From Cryptomeria japonica (Eukaryota > Streptophyta > Pinopsida > Cupressales > Cupressaceae): DNA of 64,000 bases. Positions 33,941 to 44,785 of the stretch are shown piece by piece; position 1 is the first letter of the stretch, and each line of letters starts with the position of its first letter. Where the stretch lies: the NCBI RefSeq assembly GCF_030272615.1, contig NC_081409.1:19160260-19224259 (forward strand), given 5' to 3'. The notes below the pieces were generated by a model. That model had not been told where the DNA came from. It worked only from the letters and a program-made list of their open reading frames with translations, and made no database searches. The translations under genes were made by a program, and so were the position numbers.

Positions 33941-35464
33941 TGATGAATAATTATGAACAGTTAGTACCAAACCGGTATTGAGAGGGGGGGGTGAATCAGT
34001 ACAGGCAAAAACTTTCCTTGAACCAGTTTGACTCCAAATACTGCACTTAACTAGTAAACAGTAACACCGGTCTAAATCAAGGCACTACTGGTAAAACACA
34101 GTGAGAGTATGAAAGACATAAACCGGTAAACACTTATATCTCTACACAATCTAATATCTCATTTCCACTTCACCCGTATGCATAAACAAGTAATATATTA
34201 TCAGAAATATAATGACTGTCGGTTCAACATGCTTTACCACTTGATAGAAAATATTAAAGCATCGCATGAAAAGCATCACACATGACACACTGATTTTTTC
34301 ACATGGAAACCCAACTGGGAAAAACCACGGTGGGGATGAATACCAACAAGATGTTCTTTGAACTCTTTTGAAGTGTGCTTTGTTAGGAGCCTAGTCCGGT
34401 TAAAGACTTTTATAATAGGTTCTGCTAGGAACCGATCCTGCTAGGGATCACTCAGTTAAGGGATGGCTAAATACTCGGTTAAATGTTAGAACCTTGTTAA
34501 AGGTTACCTCGCAAGAGGATTTGAAGAACTCATTGAATTAAGTCACCTTGTTAACAGATTTACACAAAAGCCTGTTAAAGCTACCCGGTTAAGGGATTTT
34601 CCAACTACTGAAATGGTTAGAAGTCAACAGGTAATACACTAATCTGATAACAACACTCAATGCCAAGGCAGATCCACTTTAGCTGCTTTGCTTCTGCAAT
34701 TACACTCTACAGGTATCAATACACTTCTCCAGACTAGCAAGAATCAAGTATCTCTTCACTTGGATACACACAAAACATTTGCCAACAACTTCAAAATGAA
34801 AAACATCATTGACCTTATAGGAAACAGATAGGTCGGTAGCATAAACCCTAAACTCTAAACATTTAGGTTTAACAATTCAATTGGTTCAATCTTGACCGTT
34901 AATCATACTGCATTGAATGCAATAGTCTTGAACAGATCTCAAGATGTTCTCCAATGTTCATTCTTTTTTGCTTTAGGAAGTTGATAACCCATCACGCACT
35001 CTCCACTGTTTACAGAGACTTCGCACATTCCCGAGGTAGATAGGATCAATCTCCATGCAAGATCCTCAAAGAAATCCTTCACGCGCACAAGGCTGACATG
35101 GCAATACTATCTGATCTTCATTATAATGCTAACTCATCACAAGATGTCATCGGTTGAATCACATAGGCTTGGAATGCATCAACCAGAAACCTTGAAGTTG
35201 AGACTACCAACCAGTAGTCATGCCAAATGAAACCCTGATACAAAACTTCACATATACCGGTTCTCATTCCAACATACCACTTCACTTTTTCACATATACC
35301 GGTTCACAATATCATACTGGTTCTCACATATACCAGTTCACAATATCATATCGGTTCTCTTGCTAGTTTTCTTACTTCAATATACCGGTTCATACTTCAA
35401 CATATTGACATCAATGACAACATACAATATCATCATGCCATCGATCTCTGCACATATTCCAACA
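33941..35464 (-). mobile_element. 5' LTR of element D
   Basis: Same family and length as the 28011 LTR, from TGTTGGAATATGTGCAG (35464) to ATTATTCATCA (33941). Differences between the two LTRs are scattered substitutions, many of them C/T or G/A, so the element is not recent. Confidence 0.92.
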
Positions 35465-38404
35465 GTATATCAGTCTAACCAACTGAATTTAATATCTGGC
35501 ACAACCATCCATGTAGCTTACCAGATGGTAAAATAAGATGCACACTATAATCTATGGAGTTTCATGTTGAAGGAGTTAATGATCAATTTGAAGAAAATTA
35601 AGCAAGAAAAAAACATGTTTTCAAATTTGGTTCCTTGGTTATTTATTTGGCACTTTCTTTACTTTTTGAATCAGACCCCCTCGAAATCGGTAGAGTGTAG
35701 TAGGCATTTGACAAACCAGTGGCCCAACAGATTAGGTAGGGTCTTGATAGTCTTGGAAATAGGGACAACCAAAATGCTGCTTTGTGGGCATTTTTCAAGA
35801 CTTTTCAGGATAAGATGAAGCAGAGGGTCATAATCCCTAAGGAGATTGTCAGCAAATATGAAGGGACAATTTGTTTCATGGTGAATAAGGATGAATGTCT
35901 CATGGAGGCAGTTTAACCCCAGATGGTATGGATCGTGCCTATGGGCTATGAGGTCGATGTAGGAACTCTATATGCTTATGCACAACACTTGTTGAATGCT
36001 CCGATAGACTCCAAAGAAGAAAGGCTCAAAACTTGTATAGAAAAATCCATCAAACTTCACACCAAGTTCACTGAATTGACAAGGAAAAGTAAAGTTGCCA
36101 AGGTGGTGGAGGAAATCCTCATGGAGGAAGGTCACTCTAGGGAGAAAGTCAGAGTTGCAAGAGATTCAATAGAAAAGGAAAAGAAACAAAAGACTGCACC
36201 AGCTCTAGCCAAAGCTAAAATGACAAGGTCTTCTCTTGCTCTGGTGAAGACACCTCTGGCTCATTCAGAACCCTCTAGTTCATCAGCAAAGGGAAAAGGT
36301 GTTCTGAGGCTGAAGCAAAAACCTCAAAGGGAATATGGAGCAGTATATCTGGTGGCATTTGAGATGGAGTCAGATGCAAAGATTCAAAAGGCTCCCAAGA
36401 AAGGAGATTTTGCAAGGGTGATCCGGAAATGTCAATCCTATGATGAGAAGAAAGGGAAGAAGGAGAAGAAAGCAAAATCTGATCCTATTCTGACTAGCAG
36501 GCCTAAGAAAGGAAGGAGAACCAAATGTGACTTGGATGAGGCAATTGAATCTAGTAAGATGGAGACCGCTAAAACCAAGTATCATATTATTTCTCCCTTA
36601 TCTGTTCAATAATTTTAATAGATGAAATCATTAAAGATGGAAATTTGAAAAATATCTATGTATATTATAAAAAGCTGGATGACAATGATAAAAGGCAGAT
36701 TGAAGAAGTTGTAGTATTGTATATGGATGTATTTAGTAAAACTTTAATTGAATTAGAAATATATCTTCTGAAAGATCTATACAGTCTAATTGATGGTAGA
36801 AGAAAATCTGCAAGTCAGATGGATGAAGAGATGAAAGAAAATGAATACCTCAATTAGTGTACCAATATCACTATTGAAGAAATTGATAAGTTGATTTTGC
36901 TAGCAAATAAGAAGGAATTTAGAAGCAAGCACAGAGTAAACAACCTGATGGTGGGAAGAATAGAGGAAATAAGGAAAGAAACCATTGAAATATGGAAGAA
37001 ATTTCTCACTGAGAATCGGCTTGTAGAATCCGATTCACATGATGCATCCACTCAGGCAAAAAATCCTTTGGTGCATGATGTAAATAAGACGGAGGACACT
37101 CAAGATGTTGCAAGGCAACAAATTTTGGATTTAGCGGAGGTTGGTGCACCAAGTGGTGACATCGGTGCACATAAGTCACCCTTAGAGGATAAAGGCAAGA
37201 CAGGGGATGATGAGGCAAAGAAAAGGGAAGAGGAGAAGCAAGAGGATCTAGACAAGGGGAAAAGGAAAGTGTCAGAAACTCCAATATTCATGGCAATTGA
37301 CACTTCAAAAATACAAAGCCAAGGGATTTTTCCTCAATTTAACATTAGTTTTGACAAGCCTTTCAATCAAATGTCTCTGACTGAAAGGATGATTACTGAT
37401 GTTTCCCTCCAAGCTCAAGCTAGTCAAAAGTTAGCACAATCTGAGTTCAAAGAAAAGAAGCTTATTGAGAAATCTTTTGAAGTTTTACGACAGATGGTAT
37501 TGGAATTGCAACTTGATGATAATGTCAGTTCATTCGGTAAGTTCCAAACATTGATAGATCACATATCTTCTCAATTCAATTCTTTGACCAAGGCATCAGC
37601 TAGGCGGGCTTTGGAAAAATTCAAAAATGCAAGAATACAAACATTTTTGCAAATGATTGATAGTGATAAGGTCCAGCTAGAAAAAGAATTGAAATTAATT
37701 GATGAGGCCTTATAAGAAGGTGGTAAGATTTATAATTCTTGTCTAATTTTGACAAATTTTACTACTGAAATAGACAAGAAGTTAGATAATTATAGAGGAT
37801 TGTTAGCCCAAATTTCTCAGGCATATGATCCCACAGTAAACTTGACCAGAAATGTTGAAGGTCAATTTTTGACGATTATGGAACAGATTGGGAATTTTGA
37901 GAAGGAAAAGGAGAAAATGGTAAGGTGAGAAGGTGAACTCCAGAACCTAATTGGCCCCTAGTTAGACACATTGGTGTGCCATAAGATGGACTGTATTCAA
38001 AATATGTCTCATGAGATTCCAATTGAGTTGCATGCAATAGAATTCCATGCTTATGTTTTGAATGACTTTGTTTCAATTTTGGAGAAATTGCACGTAGGTG
38101 GAACACCTATTTTGGGTTTCTTAAGGTTGCATATGTAGATGTACTTATGTATAGATCTAGTCATCTAGTGTGTATATATGTATAGGGAATTTTGCTTCAC
38201 ACCCCAACTTTGGCATTGATGTCAAAGGGGGAGAGATAAGGTGAAAAATGTATAGATTGGCTGTGTATGGAGTGTACAATTTTGGTGATGCAAATTTTTG
38301 GATTTTTGATCTAAAGGGGAGCCTTACAATTATTTCATTCTTGATCCGGTGTACAAGTCTTAGGTTTCAACACTTAGCCATTTTTCACGAGTATTACCAT
38401 CAAT

Positions 38405-38419
38405 GCAAAAGGGGGAGAT
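38405..38419 (+). other. Polypurine tract of element A
   Basis: GCAAAAGGGGGAGAT lies directly before the 3' LTR. A second purine run with 'ttggcattgatgtcaaaggggg' at about 38209-38231 echoes it, an arrangement also present in E (57535-57552 and 57690-57707). Confidence 0.75.
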
Positions 38420-39367
38420 TGTTGGCAATTAACACTCATCCAGTGACTTACAATGCTTGATTCATGGTTTAGGGTTGTCATTGATGGCAAATATTCTTGT
38501 AGATTCAATCCGGTGGTCATGATTTCTCCTATCCGGAAGCAGGGGTTAACTGGTAAATCAGGGTTAGTTCCAGTGTAGTTTTGGTCCAAAAATATTTCCG
38601 ATGATTGTGGTGATTGATTTTGTGATCTCAGTGAATGGGAAGATCCTTAAGAAGTGTGTGATTATACTCTTTTGGTCCGGTGCTATGTTTTGTTAGAGAT
38701 TGAAGTCGACATATGACTACTCATTACACTTTTGATAGCCGACTTGGAGGAGATTATTTTTTAAAAGACCGGATATATAAGATAGAATTGGCGATTGGTT
38801 TTCAGGGTATTACTGTTGTGGTGATCTATTTTGGTGCGATCGAGTGTAGTTTCACGTGCGCATTTGGTTCACAGATAATCCGGTAGCTGACGAAGATAGA
38901 AACATAGTATTTGTAGAGCGAGTACAGTCAGAGATCTAGTGCTTAACCAAAACTCATTCATGCATTGTCAGATGCTACTTCAGAGTTCATTTCACTATAT
39001 TTCATTATTGTAATCAAATTGTAAGTCAGTGAGACTTCCCTGAGGGTTGTAGCCTTCCGGGAAATTATATTTCAACAGTGAGCTCTAGGCAGTGAGTCTA
39101 AATGTGAGTGCATTCTCCATATATGTAATATTTATGTACTCCTGGCCATAGTATATGAATATTGTGGGTTTCAACCCCATCATGGTTTTTCCCTTTCCGG
39201 GTTTCCAATTAAAAGTTTTGGTGTTGTGGATCTATGGTTTATTTATTGCTTGTTTATGTTCTTTATTGTTATACATTGCTAACCGGTGGATAAACAATAA
39301 GTTTGTGAATTTGAATTCTAGCAGAACACTAATTCACCCCCCCTCTCAGTGTTCCTTGACTCTAACA
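38420..39367 (+). mobile_element. 3' LTR of element A
   Basis: 948 bp, TGTTGGCAATTAACACTC to TGACTCTAACA. Aligns by eye with 9012-9976 across its length, including 'gatgctacttca', the ATTGTGGGTTTC phrase and CCCCCCCTCTCAGTG near 39337-39351. Confidence 0.88.
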
Positions 39368-41652
39368 ATTATGATATTCCATGTGACATCTACATGTTGA
39401 CGAAGTTAGTCCTAACGACTATTGGTCCCTCTCCCCTATTACAATGTTCATCTGTGTTCCACTCTTCACTTCCAACTTTTGGGGTCTCTCACTAATCAAA
39501 ACAAAAAAAATAATTTGTATGGTGGTGACATGTGAGTTAAATATATAGAGCTATTTGAGCGATTTTTCTATAATCACTAGCAATTTTATTTAAAAAAATA
39601 CATGGAATGTGAATAGATTATTGATGTGTTGGTGAAGTTGAAAGGTTCTTAATAATCCCACCACTAAATAAGTCTTGCTGGTGAATTTGAAAGGTTCTTA
39701 AAGAACCCTCCAAAGAACAAGACTCTGATATTGAAAAGAGACAAGGCTCAGATTGTGCATATATTTGTAAAGAGTAGGGGAAAAACACCATAGTGTATAG
39801 GGAAAGGAAACGTGTAAGTGTAAAAAATATAGGAGGCAAGATAACCTAATTTATGTATAATTAGTTATAGTCTCTAGTAACAAAAGATATAATTCTTCTT
39901 TCAATTATTCAAAAAATTAACATAAAAAATGAGATTTATCATTGTATTCAACTTGCACAAAAATGAAAAATGCATTCTATTGATTCAAATATCTAATGTA
40001 ATAGTAACCTCTTAAATCTCTATGTGTGGATGTAGTCCAACCATACTTCTTCAACTTGTGATGATAAAACTACTCATGCCTAAGCCTCTAATTTATAGAA
40101 CATGGTCTTAAACACAATCACCAAGTGATATTCAAAATCACAGAAGGGATTAAATATGACAAATCCCTAAAGAAAAACATGCAAGGAATTATATGCAATA
40201 GATTCCACACCACCAATGGCATTATACATGAGTGAGAGTCTTTATGCATATTGTAACTCTTCAACTTCCCAAAGTGGAGCATCATTTTCAAGAAGACTAG
40301 TTAACTTTGGAACTTATATTTTAATGCTTTTACAAACTCATGCTAGTTTTTCAAAAGAACCTCATTGGTCTTGAAAGCTCAACCATTATACATACAACAT
40401 TAGATCATTAGTATGTTTGTGACTAGAATGTGATAAATATACAATAATATTTCACCAGTGTTACAAGGACTTGTAATGTTTAAACTACACCTAGTATAAA
40501 AATCGAGTTTGGTGAAGAAAAGCATATATGAAGAGGTAATTATTGAAATAATAAATTTAAAAATTCTATTAGATGTATTGATGGTCAATCGCTTATAATC
40601 AAGTACCCAAGAAGATTTTGAAAATAGTTTTCTCATGGAACATGCATTTATTGTAGTCATAACTACCTAATTTTAATATTAAGAGAAATCCTTGACACTT
40701 GTAGGAATATCTCCCAAGAAATCATTCAAAAGATCCAAATGATAGAATTGAAGAAGAAGTTTATAGTTTAGAGAGTACAAAATAATACAAATAATGCGAT
40801 GTGACTACAAATTTTGGAGAAAATGTAATGAGAAAATATAAATTTTCATTTTCTAACATTTAAATTTAATTATTTAATGCCCAAAATTGATATTAAAATA
40901 TGAAAAAAGATTGTAAATAAAAATTATTGTTTTATTTTTAAAATTACTTGAAAAGGTCATTTGAAAGTTTATAAATGATTTTGAAACTTGTGACATGGTG
41001 CTATACACATGAGATGGAAAGAGTAAGTTTATTATGGTGGAGATATGTTGCTAGAAAAATTAAATTCATAAAAATTATAACCATGAGATCAAATGTATCA
41101 CACTCATAGATGCAAAGTTAACATTTAATATGTTTCCTAGGATGTTAGGTTATACAAAGTTATATTTTGGATTTTCTCTAAAGGTAGTTGTTATATTTTA
41201 CAAGGGCTGGAAACCTCTACTTATAAAAAAATTATAATTCTTCTTGTCTTTCTCTTAATTTTTAGTTTCAAGCAATGAGTTATGATATTTTAAATTTATA
41301 TTTACACTATATTTTGAGATTGATGAAGATTCATATGTGCTTAATATTGGATCATTTGTATTTTGTTTTCATTTTCTTGAATCCTTAGACATTTGCACAT
41401 CCTTCTGTCAATGGTCAAGTAAAATTTTAATGAAACAAAGTTAGCTAATAAAGTTTTTATCATTTCAACAAATTTAAAATTTGATTTATCATAAAATAAG
41501 CTTGTTATTTCTTCAAAGTCTAGGTCATCTTGCATTTTTTTATATTTGGTTAAAACAAGAAGGAATATTAGATCAAGAACTTGAAAAATTACTATTATAG
41601 AGTGAATATCTATCTCTTACAAGTTTATTTTTATTGTTGATGAGATATAGGG
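39368..41652. other. AT-rich intergenic DNA between elements A and G
   Basis: No gene, tRNA or recognisable transposon domain seen. Short open stretches exist on both strands but are below 90 codons and lack motifs. Confidence 0.5.
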
Positions 41653-42867
41653 TGTTGCTATTTACTAAGTTGTCATTAGTTTTATGGCCAAAGTCATCCT
41701 ATATACTCTAGTCGGTTTATACTACCGAAAAGTCCAGTCGATAAATACCAAGGCTACCGGACTTAGTTACAGAAGAGAGACAAGTCACCGAGATGATATA
41801 CACCGAGCTATGAACCAAGATGAATACAGAATGACTACCGAGTAAGGTTAATATGTCTACCGAGCAGCAAAGAAGGTATACCGAGTTAATCTGAACTGAG
41901 TGGAAACATGTTACTAGATTCAATGAACCTGGAAACAGATGTGAAACTTATTACAAGATTCGAGAAGATGAAACCGTTATTACATAGGAAATTGCATTTA
42001 AAAATTTTGTATGATTTTGAGGAAGAATATCCAATGAAATAATTTCTATGTTTATTCATTCAATAAAACATGTTTGTATGATCGAATCATGAACAGATCA
42101 CCATCTCAGAGATCTATATAAACATAATGATTTGAGTATTTGAGACATGACATGGAAAATCAAGAGAGAAGATACGAAGTGATGATATAGTGAAGAAAGA
42201 AGACTGACAGAGATATTCAGAGGTTACCAAGAAGGTTTTAGAGAATAGTTTAAGGGACAAAATATACAGAAGTGGTTACCAAGTTTATTTATCAATTACC
42301 GAGGAATGTTATGAGCAAGGTAATTTTATATTGAGCACATAGAGTCTGCTTTAAAATTTCAGATGTGAAGTTGCAGATATTTTGTAAAGATTTTGATTGA
42401 GTTATTAAGTTGTGTTAGAAACCTTTAATAGGGTAAAAGACTCTAATAAAGTCTATAAATTGTAAAGCCTTTAACCAGGTACAACATTTTGTAGAAATGT
42501 TTGTAAAATCCTTTAGCAAGGTAGATCTAAAGATCTTTATACTCCTAACAGGGTAAACTATCGGAAATAGCTAAACATGTAGCTCTAACCGAGCAATCTT
42601 GATTACTGCAATAATGAAGTTGTGGGTACCATCCCCACCGCAGTTTTTCTCTCTAACCAAGAGTTTCTGCGTGACCAAAAATCTTTGTGTTATGGAGTGA
42701 AATTTTGATGGATGTCATTTCTATGATTATGTTTCAGTATTATATATTTATGAGATCAGCAATACTTAGTTTGTGTTTATCAGTAAAATTGTTTTTCAAG
42801 AAAAGTTTTGAAGTACTGATTCACCCCTCCTCTCTTAGTACATTAGATTTCCAAGTCAGACCTAACA
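41653..42867 (+). mobile_element. 5' LTR of element G
   Basis: TGTTGCTATTTACTAAG to CAGACCTAACA. Includes many ACCGAG repeats (41750-41900), the CCTTTAAC-type array at about 42420-42590 and CCCCTCCTCTCTTAGTAC near 42825-42842. Confidence 0.93.
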
Positions 42868-42882
42868 ATTGGTATCAGAGCC
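42868..42882 (+). other. Primer binding site of element G
   Basis: ATTGGTATCAGAGCC, identical to the PBS of element A, complementary to initiator tRNA-Met. Confidence 0.85.
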
Positions 42883-42929
42883 TAATTGTTGGTAAAGGGA
42901 CTAACAGCCTAAAGAGAAAGATCCTATCA

Positions 42930-44264
42930 ATGGAAGGCTATAAACAATCACGCGGGATTGTGAATCTTCAAGAAGAATTGGATCATGCTAATCAAGTGAT
43001 TGCAGATATGCAGAGGGAAATGCAAAGATCACTGAAAGTCAAAAGAAGGTTGTCTGATGATTTACAGGACTCACAAGAGTTGGTGGAACAAATTGAGACA
43101 TCATTTGAGAATAACATATCAGAAGAATCTGAAGAAATGATTGCAGAATTGAGAGAAAAGAACAAAGCACTTAATGAATAGCTAAAAGAAATGAGAAGGG
43201 AACATGAGTATTTTAGCACACAAATGACTAAAAATATTGATGCATTGAGAACAACTGAAGATAATAAGCGAAATATAGAAGGAGAAAAACAACAGCTAGA
43301 AGCAATGGTGTCTGCAAAGAATGACGAAATATCAAGGATGACTAAAGTTCAACATAATCTATCTGATCAATTGGATTATGTACATCATGAAGCTACTCTA
43401 AAGGAAAATGAGATCCAAGCATTGAAACTTGAATTATCAAGATTGACCGATGAACTAGAAGTAGAAAAGAAGTCAAAAGAAACATTGAGAAAAATCCATG
43501 AATCGTCAAGAATATTGGATGAGCAATTATATATGAGAACACCCAACAAAGCTACAGGACTCGGTTACAAAGGAAACAACTCTACCAAGAAAGGAGAATC
43601 ATCAAAGAAAGCTGGAAACAAAGATAACATGAAGGATAAGAAGCCTATTTGCAACTACTGTGGAAAACAAGGACATACTGCCAACATTTGCCAGATTAGA
43701 AAAGGTAAGCAACCAGATGTTACTAGGTTTGATGGTTATTGTTATAATTGCAATAAGTATGGTCACACATCTAAGCAATGTAGGACAAAGTTTGTTAACA
43801 ATTATCAGAAGGCAAAATTCAAGGGGTTTTGTAAAAATTGTAATAGATATGGACACAATATCGAGAAATGTTGGTTTAAGTAGAAAAACTATATGTGGAC
43901 TCCACACTGAGCAAACACTAGAAGTTACCGAACTCACACAAATCTCAATCGGCAATACACTTCAGTACCATGGGATTACAATACAAGAATATGGTGTGAA
44001 TGTTGTGGAAGATACAGACATATAAGTGCAAACTGTATGATAAGGTTTGAAATGAACAACCGGAGATCATGGAGAAATCTCGGAATGACATGTTTTCATT
44101 GTCACAAAGCTAGACACTTGGCTAAAGATTGCAGAGATCAACCTAGAGGAGATACTGAGGAGATAAGAAGCAAATTACAAAAAATTTGGAAAAAGAAGGA
44201 AAATGTGTCAACTGATGAAGGAAGCACCTTACCTACCGAGTTAGGTGCATCTACTTCAAATTAA
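42930..44264 (+). pseudogene. gag: gag-like ORF of element G (coiled coil, five CCHC knuckles)
   Basis: One frame of 445 codons from ATG 42930 to TAA 44262-44264, with in-frame stops at 43179-43181 (TAG), 43881-43883 (TAG) and 43914-43916 (TGA) and no frameshift. The first about 200 codons are a strongly charged coiled coil (M-E-G-Y-K-Q-S-R). Knuckles: C-N-Y-C-G-K-Q-G-H, C-Y-N-C-N-K-Y-G-H, C-K-N-C-N-R-Y-G-H, C-E-C-C-G-R-Y-R-H and C-F-H-C-H-K-A-R-H, each completed by H-x4-C. The last two lie after the 43881 stop, which shows that the ancestral frame ran through. The C-terminus is G-A-S-T-S-N, like the S-S-S-N end of B and A. Likely nucleocapsid role; now inactive. Confidence 0.82.
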
Positions 44265-44785
44265 TCAATAAAGGTATGGAGGGACTGCATTCTCACAAGG
44301 TAAGATATTAACAGTTCCTATATAATCATGTACGTAATTCCAAAATCTGCATAGCTAAGATGCAATAGCAAGTTTGAAATATTATCTAGTCTTTTGAATT
44401 ACCAGAGAAGTCGGCAAAAGTTTTAAACCTGTCTAGTCAGTAAAAGCTAATAAGAGAGATAGTCGGTATAGTGGAACCAAGTGCATTTAATACCTATTTT
44501 ACCTAACCGCACAAAACCCGATAAGGTCAAAAAGAGGTACTTAAAGTATTTTGCACAGTCATTTTTCACTTACTAGTTTTCCAAGTGCAGAGAAAAGCGA
44601 ATCAAAAGGTGATCAAACATTTCCAAGAGTGAATTCAAGGTATTTAGCATAATCTAAACCACATTTTTAGCAGTTAACCGATCAAAGTCAAGTTGTGAAT
44701 ATTTGCGAATTATTTACTAAGTTGGAAGCATTTTCTGGTTATTTGAAACACTAAGCTATTTTGTAAGTAGAATTTCAAGTTTGAA
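44265..44785 (+). other. Spacer between gag and ORF2 of element G
   Basis: Non-coding 521 bp. Contains AGGTATTT at 44638-44645, the motif also found before ORF2 in A, B and E. No other signal recognised. Confidence 0.5.

Larger units (their letters stand above)
28011..35464 (-). mobile_element. Element D: full-length autonomous-type Copia, now dead
   Basis: 7454 bp on the minus strand, flanked by GTATA on both sides (28006-28010 and 35465-35469), an exact target duplication. LTRs are 1525 bp (28011-29535) and 1524 bp (33941-35464). The interior has PBS, a single-frame gag-pol and PPT in Copia order (gag, protease, integrase, RT, RNase H). It is inserted in ORF2 of element A. Eight in-frame stops disable it. 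Confidence 0.95.
27433..38138 (+). pseudogene. ORF2 of element A, split by element D
   Basis: First piece 27433-28010 (M-A-S-S-S, T-P-L-V-V-E-V, E-F-I-W-L-D-K-P), second piece 35465-38138. Element D cut the codons for K-V-Y/Q-S-N; with one GTATA removed the sequence reads through as in E (Y-K-V-Y-Q-S-N). The second piece has an indel in the A run near 35603-35612, after which the expected F-K-F-G-S-L-V appears in the shifted frame, then a stop at 35914-35916 before P-Q-M-V-W-I-V-P-M-G-Y-E-V-D (about 35920-35957). Later modules (K-D-L-Y-S-L-I-D-G-R-R near 36775; R-A-L-E-K-F-K-N near 37608) match E. Several other stops are present. Same unrecognised family as in B, E and G; not functional. Confidence 0.75.
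9012..39367 (+). mobile_element. Element A: pol-less LTR element split by four insertions
   Basis: The two terminal LTRs (9012-9976, 38420-39367) face the same way and share start, end and many internal phrases with element E. Between them lie, in order, PBS, gag, ORF2 and PPT of one element, interrupted by B (10108-16466), F (16895-25036), a solo C LTR (25913-27207) and D (28011-35464). Removing these with one target duplication each leaves about 7.09 kb, close to element E's 6.92 kb after removing its own solo LTR. Each junction rejoins to sequence that matches E. The outer duplication is weak (CTTAC/ATTAT), as expected for the oldest member of the stack. No pol domain belongs to A. Confidence 0.85.

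Noticed and set aside
9007-39372. CTTAC/ATTAT as target duplication of element A
   Set aside because: Only three of five bases agree. The element is supported by its LTRs and by comparison with E, not by this duplication.
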